A stretch of DNA of 47,914 nt from Paenibacillus sp. An7 (GCF_009870785.1 NZ_WTWX01000023.1:1-47914); one strand, 5' to 3'. Numbered from the stretch's first letter, positions 17,690 to 27,640 are shown. The notes: generated by a model not told the origin, from the sequence alone. Numbers and translations are program-made.

Positions 17690-18655
17690 ATGACTCACTA
17701 TAAATCCGTTATTATCGGCACAGGTCCGGCGGGACTTACTTCTGCTATTTATCTGGCACGAGCTAACATGAATCCGCTCGTTATTGAAGGCATGGAGCCA
17801 GGAGGTCAGCTTACAACAACAACAGAAGTTGAGAATTTCCCTGGATTCCCTGAAGGAATTCTTGGTCCAGAGCTCATGGACAATATGCGTAAACAAGCAG
17901 AGCGCTTTGGAGCTCAGTTCAAAAATGGCTGGGTAGACAGCATTGATCTTGCTGAGCGTCCTTTCCGCATTAAAGTAGAAGGTCAAGAGGAAATCACCGC
18001 AGATTCCGTTATTATTTCTACAGGAGCTTCTGCAAAATATTTAGGAATTCCAGGCGAAAAAGAAAATGTAGGGCGCGGTGTGAGCACATGCGCAACCTGT
18101 GACGGTTTCTTTTTCCGCAACAAAAAGATTGTTGTTGTTGGCGGGGGCGACTCTGCTATGGAAGAGGCAAACTTCTTGACCAGGTTTGCTTCAAGCGTAA
18201 CTATCGTACATCGCCGCGATCAATTGCGGGCCTCCAAAATTATGCAGGACCGTGCGAATGATAACGAAAAAATAAAGTGGGCTTTAAATCGTTCCCCTCT
18301 CGAAGTCGTTGCTGACGATCAGGGAGTAAAAGGCCTCAAAGTTCATAATAATGAAACAGGGCAGGATGAGCTGGTGGAAGCAGACGGCGTATTTATTGCG
18401 ATCGGGCATACACCGAATACAGCCTTTTTGCAAAATCAAATCACGCTGGATGCAGGTGGATATATTGCTTGTAATCCAGGAACTACGGAGACAAATATCC
18501 CTGGTGTTTTTGCTTGTGGTGATGTGCAGGATACGAAATATCGCCAAGCCATAACAGCAGCAGGATCGGGTTGTATGGCTGCTATGGATTGTGAGAAGTA
18601 CCTTGAGGGCAGCATGGCTCATGACTGGAGCGAAACATTGAACAACGAACAATAA
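17690..18655 (+). CDS. trxB: Thioredoxin reductase
   Basis: TrxB transfers electrons from NADPH through FAD to thioredoxin. The 321-residue protein has the FAD-binding GTGPAGLT at 10-17, the redox cysteines C134 and C137 in CATCDGFF, the NADPH-binding GGGDSAMEEANFL just after, and the second FAD motif GVFACGDV near the C-terminus. GGGAGG lies nine bases before the ATG. It follows yvcD as in Bacillus subtilis. Confidence 0.96.
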   Translation: MTHYKSVIIGTGPAGLTSAIYLARANMNPLVIEGMEPGGQLTTTTEVENFPGFPEGILGPELMDNMRKQAERFGAQFKNGWVDSIDLAERPFRIKVEGQEEITADSVIISTGASAKYLGIPGEKENVGRGVSTCATCDGFFFRNKKIVVVGGGDSAMEEANFLTRFASSVTIVHRRDQLRASKIMQDRANDNEKIKWALNRSPLEVVADDQGVKGLKVHNNETGQDELVEADGVFIAIGHTPNTAFLQNQITLDAGGYIACNPGTTETNIPGVFACGDVQDTKYRQAITAAGSGCMAAMDCEKYLEGSMAHDWSETLNNEQ

Positions 18656-18660
18656 TATGA

Positions 18661-18704
18661 AAAGCTGGCCGGGCATAAAAGGGTGTCCGGACGGCTTTTT
18701 TACT
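18661..18704 (+). terminator. Terminator after trxB
   Basis: An imperfect GC-rich hairpin, AAAGCTGGCCGGGCA against TGTCCGGACGGCTTT, is followed by T residues. Confidence 0.75.
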
Positions 18705-18749
18705 TACATTGATTGGATAAGACTTGTGGGAAATGGAAGGGTATTCGTC

Positions 18750-18778
18750 TTGACCGGTCCCCTTCCTTCAATTATAGT
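18750..18778 (+). promoter_or_regulatory. Sigma-A promoter of glcK
   Basis: TTGACC at 18750-18755 and TATAGT at 18773-18778 are exactly 17 bases apart, about 50 bases before the glcK start. Confidence 0.65.
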
Positions 18779-18826
18779 GATAACGTATGAATAAATACTA
18801 CAGATGATAAAGGTGGCTTGCTAGCA

Positions 18827-19777
18827 ATGTCTGAAAATGTCTACGTTGGAGTGGATTTAGGCGGTACGGCAATCAAAGTTGGGATCTGCAATGAGCAAGG
18901 AGTACTTCTGCATACATATGAAGGTCCGACAGAAGTGAGTAAGGGCGTTGATACTGTCATTTCAAACATCGAGAAATATGTCCGTCATATTGTGGAAGAA
19001 TCACCATACAGTTGGGAGCAACTTGCAGGTGTCGGAGCAGGTGTAGCCGGATTCACTAATGTGCGAGAGGGAGTAATCGTACTCGCGCCTAACGTAGGTT
19101 TTAAAGATGTACCGATCCGTTCGATACTCGAAGATAGGCTGGGAAAGCTCGTTAAGATAGATAATGATGCGAATGTTGCGGCTCTTGGAGAAGCGTGGGC
19201 TGGTTCAGGTAACGGAGTTGAAAACTGTGTCTGCTATACGCTAGGTACCGGTGTCGGCGGCGGAATTATTATTGATGGTAAGATTTATCAAGGTTTCTCA
19301 GGAATGGCTGGCGAGATTGGACACACAAATGTAGTACCGGATCTAGAAGCGATTCAATGCGGATGCGGGAAAATGGGCTGTCTGGAAACGGTTTCCTCAG
19401 CTACAGGAATTATACGTATGGCGAATGATGCAGTAGAACGTGGAGATCATACTTCACTTCAATCCGTAGACACCATTATGGCGAAAGATGTATTTGATGC
19501 AGCGAAAGCAGGAGATGAGGTAGCACTACGAATTGTTCATCGTGCCGCCTTTTATCTTGGAAAATCACTGGCTTCGGTTGCTGCCGTATTAAATCCTGAG
19601 ATGTTTATCATTGGCGGAGGGGTTTCTAAAGCTGGTGATATTCTGTTTGATGAAGTGCGCAGCGTGTTTGCAAGTCTTGCGCCCGAGCCTCTTCAAAAAG
19701 GGGTGACTATTGTACCGGCAACCCTGGGAAATGATGCTGGTATTGTAGGTGCTGCTGGATTATTGATTCGTTCCTAA
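18827..19777 (+). CDS. glcK: Glucokinase, ROK family
   Basis: The enzyme phosphorylates glucose to glucose-6-phosphate with ATP in the cytoplasm. The 316-residue protein has the phosphate-binding GVDLGGTAIKVG at the N-terminus and the ROK zinc motif CGCGKMGCLE with C178, C180 and C185. There is no N-terminal helix-turn-helix, so it is a kinase rather than a ROK repressor. ATG 18827 has AAGGTGG ten bases upstream; an in-frame TTG at 18818 would be too close. It sits between trxB and rapZ, a place it does not occupy in Bacillus subtilis, and has its own promoter. Confidence 0.9.
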   Translation: MSENVYVGVDLGGTAIKVGICNEQGVLLHTYEGPTEVSKGVDTVISNIEKYVRHIVEESPYSWEQLAGVGAGVAGFTNVREGVIVLAPNVGFKDVPIRSILEDRLGKLVKIDNDANVAALGEAWAGSGNGVENCVCYTLGTGVGGGIIIDGKIYQGFSGMAGEIGHTNVVPDLEAIQCGCGKMGCLETVSSATGIIRMANDAVERGDHTSLQSVDTIMAKDVFDAAKAGDEVALRIVHRAAFYLGKSLASVAAVLNPEMFIIGGGVSKAGDILFDEVRSVFASLAPEPLQKGVTIVPATLGNDAGIVGAAGLLIRS

Positions 19778-19848
19778 GATCGTACGCAACTTAAAATAAT
19801 AATAGTAAGTCAATAGATAGACGAACTGAAATTGATAGGGGGAAAAAC

Positions 19849-20754
19849 ATGTTTGAAGGTGAAAAATCACCAGCAGGTGGAGCAACCCTTATTATCATTA
19901 CAGGGATGTCAGGTGCAGGAAAGACCATTGCGGTTCAGAGTCTGGAAGATCTAGGGTTTTTCTGTGTTGATAATTTGCCTCCCGTTCTTATTCCTAAGTT
20001 TGCAGAACTTATTGTTCAATCGAATGGTAAAATTGGTAAGGTGGCACTTGTCATAGATTTACGGGGACGAGAGTTTTTCACTGCCCTGTCTGAATCTTTG
20101 AATTATATTAAGGATCAATTTACGATTCACTGTGAAATTATGTTTCTTGATGCTCAAGACAGTGTTCTTGTGCAGCGATATAAAGAAAGCCGGCGGAGAC
20201 ATCCGCTTGCACCAGAGGGTATGCCGCTTGATGGTATAAGACTGGAACGCAAAATGTTAGAAGAACTTAAAAATTCTGCTACACAGGTGCTCGATACCAG
20301 CAGCATGAAGCCTGCGCAGCTGAAAGAAAAAATTATTTCAAGGTTCTCTCATTTAGAGAGTCATATGTTGTCCGTAAATGTTACTTCCTTTGGTTTCAAA
20401 TACGGTATTCCTATTGATGCTGATTTGGTGTTTGATGTTCGTTTTTTGCCGAATCCACATTACATCGAACATCTGCGTCCGAATACAGGACAGAATAGTG
20501 ATGTATACGAATATGTAATGAAGTGGCCGGAAACACAAGCGTTTTTAACAAAACTGCTTGATATGCTTCATTTCCTTATTCCTCAGTACCGGAAAGAAGG
20601 TAAAAGCCAGGTTATTATCGGTATTGGATGTACAGGTGGTAAGCACCGGTCCGTTGCAATTGCTGAGTATTTAGGCAAAATGCTTGGGGCAAGTGAGACT
20701 GAATCTGTTGTAGTGAGCCATAGAGATGCAGATCGTGATCGCGGAAATTACTAA
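19849..20754 (+). CDS. rapZ: RapZ/YvcJ-type nucleotide-binding protein
   Basis: The 301-residue P-loop protein has Walker A GMSGAGKT at 19-26, the segment [12 protein letters not shown] and the C-terminal [17 protein letters not shown]. In Escherichia coli RapZ directs RNase E to the GlmZ RNA; in Bacillus subtilis YvcJ hydrolyses nucleotides and its absence affects competence. Its role in Gram-positives is otherwise open. It is first in the rapZ-yvcK-whiA-crh-like cluster. A GGGGG site precedes the ATG. Confidence 0.93.
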   Translation: MFEGEKSPAGGATLIIITGMSGAGKTIAVQSLEDLGFFCVDNLPPVLIPKFAELIVQSNGKIGKVALVIDLRGREFFTALSESLNYIKDQFTIHCEIMFLDAQDSVLVQRYKESRRRHPLAPEGMPLDGIRLERKMLEELKNSATQVLDTSSMKPAQLKEKIISRFSHLESHMLSVNVTSFGFKYGIPIDADLVFDVRFLPNPHYIEHLRPNTGQNSDVYEYVMKWPETQAFLTKLLDMLHFLIPQYRKEGKSQVIIGIGCTGGKHRSVAIAEYLGKMLGASETESVVVSHRDADRDRGNY

Positions 20755-20929
20755 ATAAAGTAGAATCTATAATATTTCGACAAGAATTACATGGTTTTAT
20801 CGATTTAGGGATGACACCTGCATAGGATACAACATACAATGTATGGATCGCTCATACCGCAATCGTTAGTCATCATTTTCAGGAGAGTAACGGATTGCTG
20901 ACCTTGAGCAACCTCTTATAGAAGGTGAA

Positions 20930-21919
20930 GTGATAGAAGTGGCTGTAGAGCAAATGAAACGTCCGCATCTTGTCGTTATGGGTGGCGGAACAGGGCTATC
21001 TGTCATGTTGCGGGGGTTAAAAAATAAGCCGCTTGATATCACGGCAATAGTTACGGTTGCTGACGATGGAGGAAGCTCAGGCATGTTGCGGGATGAACTG
21101 CAGATGCCTCCTCCAGGCGACATCCGTAATGTGCTCACAGCGCTTGCTGATGTAGAGCCGTTGATGTCAGAATTGCTTAATTATCGTTTTAGTGGAAATG
21201 GTGGATTATCTGGTCATAGTCTTGGAAACTTGATTCTGGCTGGAATGACAGATATAACAGGTGACTTTGTAACAGCGGTGAGAGAGATTAGCCGTGTTTT
21301 TGCTGTACGCGGGCAAGTATTGCCAGCTGCGGCGGAAGCTGTTGTGCTCCGCGCCGAGATGGAGGATGGTACGATCGTTACCGGCGAGTCCCAGATCCCA
21401 GCCTATGGCGGACGGATTAAAAGAGTTTATCTTGAACCGGACCACGTGGAGCCGTTGCCAGAGGCTATTCAGGCAATTGAACAGGCAGACGCCATTATTA
21501 TTGGTCCCGGCAGCTTGTATACCAGCATTTTACCCAATCTTCTTGTTCCTAAATTGGCAGAAGCTGTTGTGTCCTCTAAGGCTGCCAAGATCTTTATTGG
21601 TAATGTGATGACACAGCCTGGTGAGACCGATGGTTATTCTGTTGGAGATCATTTGAAAGCCATTGATGCCCATATAGGACATCGAATATTTGATTACGTC
21701 ATTGTTAACAATGGCGATATTCCTGAACCTGTTCAGGAAATGTATGCAGAAAAGGGTGCAAAGCCAGTACAGCTTGATCTTGAAGAGATCTTGAAGTACT
21801 CGAATGAATGCATCGCAGATCGACTTGTCATGTACCGGACTTACTTACGGCATGATGCGAATAAACTAAGTCATCATATTTACACGCTAGTGCAAAACTG
21901 GATGATTCGAAAGAGGTGA
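20930..21919 (+). CDS. yvcK: Gluconeogenesis factor YvcK/GlmR
   Basis: The protein has the YvcK/CofD-like fold. GGGTGLSVMLRGLK with the glycine-rich loop binds UDP-sugars, and VTVADDGGSSGMLRDEL, GHSLGNLIL and IIGPGSLYTSILPNLLVP follow. In Bacillus subtilis the protein (GlmR) supports growth on gluconeogenic carbon sources and directs carbon to cell wall precursors by stimulating GlmS. The start is not settled. GTG 20930 and ATG 20954 have only weak ribosome binding sites. The one strong site, AGGAG at 20881, lies eight bases before an in-frame ATT at 20894. Confidence 0.9.
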   Translation: MIEVAVEQMKRPHLVVMGGGTGLSVMLRGLKNKPLDITAIVTVADDGGSSGMLRDELQMPPPGDIRNVLTALADVEPLMSELLNYRFSGNGGLSGHSLGNLILAGMTDITGDFVTAVREISRVFAVRGQVLPAAAEAVVLRAEMEDGTIVTGESQIPAYGGRIKRVYLEPDHVEPLPEAIQAIEQADAIIIGPGSLYTSILPNLLVPKLAEAVVSSKAAKIFIGNVMTQPGETDGYSVGDHLKAIDAHIGHRIFDYVIVNNGDIPEPVQEMYAEKGAKPVQLDLEEILKYSNECIADRLVMYRTYLRHDANKLSHHIYTLVQNWMIRKR

Positions 21920-21925
21920 GATCCT

Positions 21926-22870
21926 TTGTCGTTTGCGGCACAGACCAAAAAAGAATTAACTCTGATCGAAAGCGAGCCTTGTTGTGAGAAAGCGGAGCTA
22001 TCTGCACTCATTCGTATGCTTGGCTCGGTCCAGCTATCCAACAAGAAGGTTATTTTAGACGTTTCTACGGAGAATGCCGCGATTGCTAGGCGAATCTATT
22101 CTTTGCTCAAAAAGCACTTTCAGGTGCATACTGAGTTATTGGTTCGTAAAAAGATGCGGCTTAAAAAGAATAATGTATACATCGTAAGAGTTCCGGTTCG
22201 AGTGCAGGAGATTTTAAATGAATTGGAGATCGTATCAGAAGGGTTTATATTTACACCAGGAATCAATCCAAATGCCATTCATAAAAACTGCTGCAAACGG
22301 GCTTATTTGCGCGGTGCGTTTATGGCAGGGGGTTCTGTTAATAACCCGGAAGGGTCTTCATACCACTTAGAAATCGCCTCAATGTATGAAGAGCATTGTC
22401 AGGCTCTCGTCGATCTTGCGAATGAATTTAATCTGAATGCACGCTGTATTGAGCGGAAGAAAGGGTTTATTTTCTATATTAAAGAGGGCGAAAAAATCAT
22501 TGAGATGCTTAGCATTATTGGTGCACATCAGGCTTTGTTTAAATTCGAAGATGTCCGTATTATGCGCGATATGCGGAATTCGGTGAATCGAATCGTTAAC
22601 TGTGAGACAGCGAATTTGAACAAAACAATCGGTGCAGCTGTGCGTCAAATTGAAAACATAAAACTCCTTGATAAGGAAGTAGGGCTCGAAACCCTTCCTG
22701 ATAAACTGCGTGAAGTAGCAGAAGTAAGACTTGCGAATCCAGATATTAATTTGAAGGAAGTCGGGGAATTACTAAAAGGAACCGTCAGCAAATCAGGCGT
22801 GAACCATAGACTGCGTAAAATTGATGAGATGGCAGAGAAAATTAGAGTGGAAAAAGGACAACTTATATAG
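21926..22870 (+). CDS. whiA: DNA-binding protein WhiA
   Basis: WhiA joins a degenerate LAGLIDADG homing-endonuclease fold with a C-terminal helix-turn-helix. In Bacillus subtilis it influences cell division and chromosome segregation; in Streptomyces it controls sporulation. The 314-residue protein has [20 protein letters not shown] typical of the LAGLIDADG part and a C-terminal segment with [13 protein letters not shown] and [10 protein letters not shown]. The start is TTG with AAGAGGTGAG upstream, giving the usual [12 protein letters not shown]-terminus. It begins six bases after yvcK. Confidence 0.95.
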   Translation: MSFAAQTKKELTLIESEPCCEKAELSALIRMLGSVQLSNKKVILDVSTENAAIARRIYSLLKKHFQVHTELLVRKKMRLKKNNVYIVRVPVRVQEILNELEIVSEGFIFTPGINPNAIHKNCCKRAYLRGAFMAGGSVNNPEGSSYHLEIASMYEEHCQALVDLANEFNLNARCIERKKGFIFYIKEGEKIIEMLSIIGAHQALFKFEDVRIMRDMRNSVNRIVNCETANLNKTIGAAVRQIENIKLLDKEVGLETLPDKLREVAEVRLANPDINLKEVGELLKGTVSKSGVNHRLRKIDEMAEKIRVEKGQLI

Positions 22871-22919
22871 TGTGAGATTTATCATAAAGAAGTCTTTTTT
22901 TCTTCTAGTTTCATTCATG

Positions 22920-22935
22920 CTATAATGGTATAATG
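22920..22935 (+). promoter_or_regulatory. Candidate -10 elements before the HPr/Crh-like gene
   Basis: Two TATAAT hexamers lie nine bases apart between whiA and the HPr-like gene. A matching -35 is poor for both, so this is a weak call; the gene may also be read from the rapZ-yvcK-whiA transcript. Confidence 0.35.
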
Positions 22936-22988
22936 TTAATTAATTATGTAGTAATGATGAGAGATTTTTATAGAGGGGGTAAGTTTTC

Positions 22989-23258
22989 ATGACAAAACAC
23001 CCGGTAGTAGTCCGTTTGAAGACGGGTCTTCATGCCAGACCAGCTGCTCTATTCGTTCAAGAGGCGAATAAGTATTCATCCGAAATTTTTGTGGAAAAAG
23101 ACGACAAAAAAGTGAATGCTAAGAGTATCATGGGAATTATGAGCCTTGCAATTAGCACAGGAACTGAAATCCACATTAGTGCTGAAGGCGCAGACGCTGA
23201 ACAGGCAGTAAATGCATTGATTAGTCTTGTAAGCAAGGAAGAGTTGGAAAACCAATAA
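22989..23258 (+). CDS. HPr family phosphocarrier (Crh position, but with His15)
   Basis: The 89-residue protein has both phosphorylation sites of HPr: His15 in GLHARPAA and Ser46 in AKSIMGIMSL. The rest (RLKTGL, ARPAALFVQEAN, VNAKSIMG) looks most like Bacillus Crh, and the gene occupies the crh position after whiA. Bacillus subtilis Crh has glutamine at position 15 and cannot work in the PTS. With His15 this protein could carry phosphate for the PTS as well as act, after HprK phosphorylates Ser46, as CcpA co-repressor. No ptsI follows; a terminator does. Whether the genome has a separate ptsH is not visible here. Confidence 0.9.
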   Translation: MTKHPVVVRLKTGLHARPAALFVQEANKYSSEIFVEKDDKKVNAKSIMGIMSLAISTGTEIHISAEGADAEQAVNALISLVSKEELENQ

Positions 23259-23287
23259 TTTTCACTTTTTCATATGTGTATACTGGA

Positions 23288-23309
23288 AAGCCCCATTTGG
23301 GGCTTTTTT
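23288..23309 (+). terminator. Terminator after the HPr-like gene
   Basis: A perfect six-base-pair stem AGCCCC/GGGGCT with loop ATTT is followed by six T. Confidence 0.85.
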
Positions 23310-23451
23310 GCGTTGCAATTTATTTTTATTGTTACAAATAGTACATAAATTAAATAGCAGAAATGGAACTTTATACAAAATATTCTCGTCTAACAGTGTG
23401 TAGCGTCCGAGTTAATTAGAAGATGTTTGAGTAGAGAGGGAGGATCTTTTA

Positions 23452-24222
23452 GTGAAAAACAAAATGATATGGTTAAAGCCTGCAACAGCTGCATTCATCG
23501 CAGGTACTCTATTCATCGGCGGGAGCGGAGGGGTCATCTCCTTCGCGGGAAAAGCACAAGCGCAGGAAGCCGCGGCGGTTCAGAATGTGGTCTCCGTCGT
23601 AGGGAAAGGTGAAATTTCGGTAAAGCCGGACATCGCCTATCTTTATGTTGGTACTCATACCGAAGGAAAAACAGCTGTTGAAGCTCAAAACGCAAATGCT
23701 AAAAAGATGCAAAGTTTAACCAACTTACTTAAAAAGACGTGGAAGCTGGAAAGCAAAGACATACAAACGAATCAGTTTTATGTACAGCCTGATTACACAT
23801 ACAGCGAAAAAGATGGACGGAAACTAAAAGGATATACAGCCTCACATTCACTAAAAATAAGCTATCGTAATCTTGATAAGATTGGAGAACTGCTGGATTC
23901 AGCTGCTAAAGTGGGAGTGAACCAGATCGACAATATTCAGTTTTCAATTGAGAATAGAGATGCTTTCGAAACGGCAGTAATTGAAAAAGCAATGTCTAAT
24001 GCGAACTTGAAAGCAGGAGCTATCGCTAAAGTTGCCGGACGCAGTTTGGGAGTTGTCCTAAGTGTGAGCCAAGGGAATGTAGCGGAACCCGTTCGTTTCT
24101 ATGAGCAGATGTATGATATGAAAGTGGAGACAGCAAACAGTACTGCTGATAATTCATCGTCGGTTGAGACGGGAGAAATTAAATTGACTACAGAACTTAC
24201 GGTGCATTATCAACTTAATTAG
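23452..24222 (+). CDS. Secreted SIMPL-domain (DUF541) protein
   Basis: The 256-residue protein starts with a signal peptide: positively charged MKNK, a hydrophobic stretch to about 31 and a probable cleavage site AQA-QE after residue 37. The mature part fits the SIMPL/DUF541 family (bacterial relatives include YggE and BP26): VVGKGEISVKPDIAYLYVG, a middle helix region, and a strand-rich C-terminal half. Homologues affect oxidative stress or the envelope, but no activity is established. The start is GTG with GGGAGGATC upstream. It is a single gene, converging on clpP. Confidence 0.85.
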   Translation: MKNKMIWLKPATAAFIAGTLFIGGSGGVISFAGKAQAQEAAAVQNVVSVVGKGEISVKPDIAYLYVGTHTEGKTAVEAQNANAKKMQSLTNLLKKTWKLESKDIQTNQFYVQPDYTYSEKDGRKLKGYTASHSLKISYRNLDKIGELLDSAAKVGVNQIDNIQFSIENRDAFETAVIEKAMSNANLKAGAIAKVAGRSLGVVLSVSQGNVAEPVRFYEQMYDMKVETANSTADNSSSVETGEIKLTTELTVHYQLN

Positions 24223-24256
24223 TGTTTATTTTGAAGAAGACAGTCTAACACGCATG

Positions 24257-24296
24257 AGAAAAGCCGCAGTCTCCAAGAGGAGACTGCGGCTTTTCT
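24257..24296. terminator. Bidirectional terminator between the SIMPL gene and clpP
   Basis: An 18-base-pair perfect stem (24257-24274 with 24279-24296, loop AAGA) has A-rich and T-rich flanks, so it can stop transcription from both convergent genes. Confidence 0.9.
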
Positions 24297-24309
24297 CTAA
24301 TTTTCTATA

Positions 24310-24906
24310 TTAGATTCCTTGCGGTGGAGTTGAAGTAATAACTTTATCAACAAGTCCATAAGCTTGAGCTTCTTCTGCAGTCATGAAGTTATCGCGATCT
24401 GTATCTTTCTCAATACGTTCAATCGGTTGACCTGTACGCTCAGCCAAAATTTTATTGAGTTTGTCACGCATTTTGAGAATGCGGCGAGCACGAATTTCGA
24501 TATCCGTTGCTTGACCTTGTGCACCGCCCAAAGGTTGGTGGATCATAATCTCGCTGTTTGGAAGTGCAAAACGTTTGCCTTTTGCACCTGCATTGAGCAA
24601 GAATGCACCCATAGAAGCTGCCATACCCATGCAAATTGTCGATACATCTGGTTTGATAAATTGCATCGTGTCATATATCGCCATACCCGCAGTAATGGAA
24701 CCACCCGGGCTGTTAATGTATAGATGAATGTCTTTCTCCGGATCTTCCGCAGTCAGGAACAACATTTGAGCGATGATAGAGTTGGCTACTACATCGTTAA
24801 CGTCGCTTCCCAGAAAAATAATCCGATCTTTCAGCAGTCTGGAATAAATGTCATAAGCGCGTTCACCGCGATTGGTTTGTTCTACGACCATAGGAATGTA
24901 ACTCAC
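24310..24906 (-). CDS. clpP: ATP-dependent Clp protease proteolytic subunit
   Basis: ClpP forms the 14-subunit barrel that degrades proteins delivered by ClpX, ClpC or ClpE. The 198-residue protein has the catalytic triad S98 (GMAASMGA), H123 (MIHQPLGG) and D172 (DRDNFM). The start is GTG, with AGGAGG eight bases upstream on the - strand. It is a single gene in antisense orientation to its neighbours, with its own promoter and CtsR operator. Confidence 0.97.
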   Translation of the reverse strand: MSYIPMVVEQTNRGERAYDIYSRLLKDRIIFLGSDVNDVVANSIIAQMLFLTAEDPEKDIHLYINSPGGSITAGMAIYDTMQFIKPDVSTICMGMAASMGAFLLNAGAKGKRFALPNSEIMIHQPLGGAQGQATDIEIRARRILKMRDKLNKILAERTGQPIERIEKDTDRDNFMTAEEAQAYGLVDKVITSTPPQGI

Positions 24907-24992
24907 GTGAAAAACCTCCTTAGGAATTTAGGTTTAGAGTTTAAATTTAGACGTTTAACAGCATCTACATCTACTGTTTCCGTATTAACCAC

Positions 24993-25021
24993 ATCATAAA
25001 CAAATCAAAACAAAAAGTCAA
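24993..25021 (-). promoter_or_regulatory. Sigma-A promoter of clpP
   Basis: On the - strand TTGACT (25021-25016) and TATGAT (24998-24993) are 17 bases apart. The -35 is part of the CtsR operator. The untranslated leader would be about 80 bases. Confidence 0.75.
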
Positions 25022-25032
25022 AGAAAGTCAAA
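25016..25032. promoter_or_regulatory. CtsR operator of clpP
   Basis: AGTCAAA-GAA-AGTCAAA matches the CtsR consensus RGTCAAA-NAN-RGTCAAA at every position. It overlaps the clpP -35, so bound CtsR would block the promoter; heat or protein stress releases it. The consensus is established for Bacillus subtilis class III heat-shock genes. Confidence 0.88.
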
Positions 25033-25042
25033 CTATTTTGAT

Positions 25043-25066
25043 AAAAAAAGAAACCTATTCGGTTTC
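25043..25066 (-). terminator. Terminator of tRNA-Arg
   Basis: On the - strand GAAACC/GGTTTC with a five-base loop is followed by seven T. It separates the tRNA from the clpP promoter. Confidence 0.75.
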
Positions 25067-25100
25067 ATCGGTTAAGAGTATAACAAGCTGTTAAAAATTA

Positions 25101-25175
25101 TGGCGCGCCCGCGAGGAATCGAACCTCGATCTCAGGCTCCGGAGGCCTACGTCATATCCGTTGGACCACGGGCGC
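25101..25175 (-). tRNA. tRNA-Arg (CCG)
   Basis: On the - strand the acceptor stem is GCGCCCG/CGGGCGC with discriminator G and an encoded CCA. The anticodon loop CTCCGGA gives anticodon CCG, which reads CGG. The T arm contains GGTTCGATTCC. Confidence 0.95.
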
Positions 25176-25361
25176 ACAAGTGTGACAGCAATAATGATTA
25201 TATCTGATCACCATTAAAAATGCAAGAAAGTTTAGTGGAGGTGATTGATTTCCATAAGAATGTGCAGACTACATTAAGAGTGCGTTCAAAAGTAATATTT
25301 TATTTATAAGTAAACGGGGTGCATAAATGATCGCTCCTTTGCGAAATATACTTCTGACCAC

Positions 25362-25390
25362 TTGCATACCAGGGTAGATTTAGGTAAAAT
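25362..25390 (+). promoter_or_regulatory. Sigma-A promoter of the cggR-gapA glycolytic operon
   Basis: TTGCAT at 25362-25367 and TAAAAT at 25385-25390 are 17 bases apart. The CggR-like operator begins about six bases downstream. Confidence 0.7.
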
Positions 25391-25395
25391 AAACG

Positions 25396-25433
25396 TGGGA
25401 CTTAAAAAGTTAACCCCGGGACAATTTTAGTCC
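25396..25433 (+). promoter_or_regulatory. CggR-like operator
   Basis: Two half-repeats are seen: TGGGAC-N6-AGTT and CGGGAC-N6-AGTC. The Bacillus subtilis operator is CGGGAC-N6-TGTC-N4 repeated. Here the two copies start 21 bases apart instead of 20. The position between promoter and cggR fits autoregulation, where fructose-1,6-bisphosphate relieves repression. Confidence 0.65.
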
Positions 25434-25466
25434 ATATTAGAGACCGGAATGAAGGAGTTTGCGGAA

Positions 25467-26498
25467 GTGGAAAGTATGCGAACGATTTTAGAAGTGCAGA
25501 AGCAACTTCTACCTGATCTCATGGACGTAATGAAGAAGAGATATACCATTCTGCGCCAAATCATGATTTCGGATGTAATCGGACGAAGAACGCTTGCCCA
25601 CTCTCTGGATATGACGGAGCGTGTACTCAGATCGGAGACAGACTTGCTTAAATCACAAGGACTGATTGAGATCGAGAGTATGGGCATGAGAATAAGCGAG
25701 TCCGGCGAGCAGCTGCTTGCAATGTTAGAACCTATGGCTAATGAATTATTTGGACTATCGGAGATGGAAGAGTTAATCGAGAAAACGTATGGACTCCAAA
25801 AGGTTGTCGTTGTTCCCGGTGATTCTGAAAACTCGGAATATGCCAAACGTTCACTTGGGCGTGCAGGAGCTAGAGCCCTGCTGAGTGTCATGAATGATGG
25901 AGATGTTGTTGCAGTTACAGGCGGATCGACTACGGCTTCGGTCGCTGAACACTTAACTCCATCGTCTGCTATGCGCGGAGTATGGTTTGTACCCGCAAGA
26001 GGCGGACTTGGTGAAAGTGTGGAATTTCAAGCGAATACGATTGCGTCGACCATGGCTAAGAAGCTTGGGGCTGAATACAGGTTGCTTCATGTGCCTGATC
26101 TGTTAAGTAACCATGCCTACGAATCACTAGTTCAAGACTCTAACATTCAAGAAATTCTGGGTATGATTCGGAAAGCTCGCATCGTAATTCATGGAATCGG
26201 CGGAGCAATGGAGATGGCTAAAAGGCGTAAGCTTGCACCTCAGACGATCGAAGAGATTAGAGATGAAGGTGCTGTTGCTGAATCCTTTGGTTATTACTTC
26301 AATAATAAAGGAAAAGTAGTTCATACCATGCTTACCCTTGGTATGCGTCTTGAGGATATTACTCGGACGGATGTCGTCATCGCCATTGCAGGCGGTAAAT
26401 ACAAGGCAGATTCTATAAAGGCCGTGCTTCGTTTTGGCCAGGAAGATATACTTGTCATTGATGAGGCGGCAGCTACGGAAATTGTCAAGGATCTTTAA
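25467..26498 (+). CDS. cggR: Central glycolytic genes regulator CggR
   Basis: CggR is a SorC/DeoR-type repressor of its own operon, gapA-pgk-tpi-pgm-eno, and is inactivated by fructose-1,6-bisphosphate. The N-terminal helix-turn-helix has IGRRTLAHSLDMTERVLRSE. The C-terminal sugar-binding domain has VAVTGGSTTASVAEHL, VPARGGLGESVEFQANTIAS, IHGIGGAMEMAKRR and IAIAGGKYKADSIKAVL. GTG 25467 was chosen since AAGGAG lies nine bases upstream; ATG 25449 would add six residues with no clear site, and ATG 25476 aligns with the usual N-terminus. Confidence 0.93.
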   Translation: MESMRTILEVQKQLLPDLMDVMKKRYTILRQIMISDVIGRRTLAHSLDMTERVLRSETDLLKSQGLIEIESMGMRISESGEQLLAMLEPMANELFGLSEMEELIEKTYGLQKVVVVPGDSENSEYAKRSLGRAGARALLSVMNDGDVVAVTGGSTTASVAEHLTPSSAMRGVWFVPARGGLGESVEFQANTIASTMAKKLGAEYRLLHVPDLLSNHAYESLVQDSNIQEILGMIRKARIVIHGIGGAMEMAKRRKLAPQTIEEIRDEGAVAESFGYYFNNKGKVVHTMLTLGMRLEDITRTDVVIAIAGGKYKADSIKAVLRFGQEDILVIDEAAATEIVKDL

Positions 26499-26558
26499 TG
26501 GAGTAAGACAGATTTGAAACTTGTTGTCTTGATGAATCTATTTTTAGATTTGTCTTGA

Positions 26559-27602
<1,044 letters not shown>

Positions 27603-27640
27603 GAATAACACAATGGCTTTAACAGCCTGATGTGAATCCA

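Noticed and set aside
22881..22905. A terminator between whiA and the HPr-like gene
   Set aside because: The only hairpin is five base pairs with the T-run in its loop, so it is unlikely to stop transcription.
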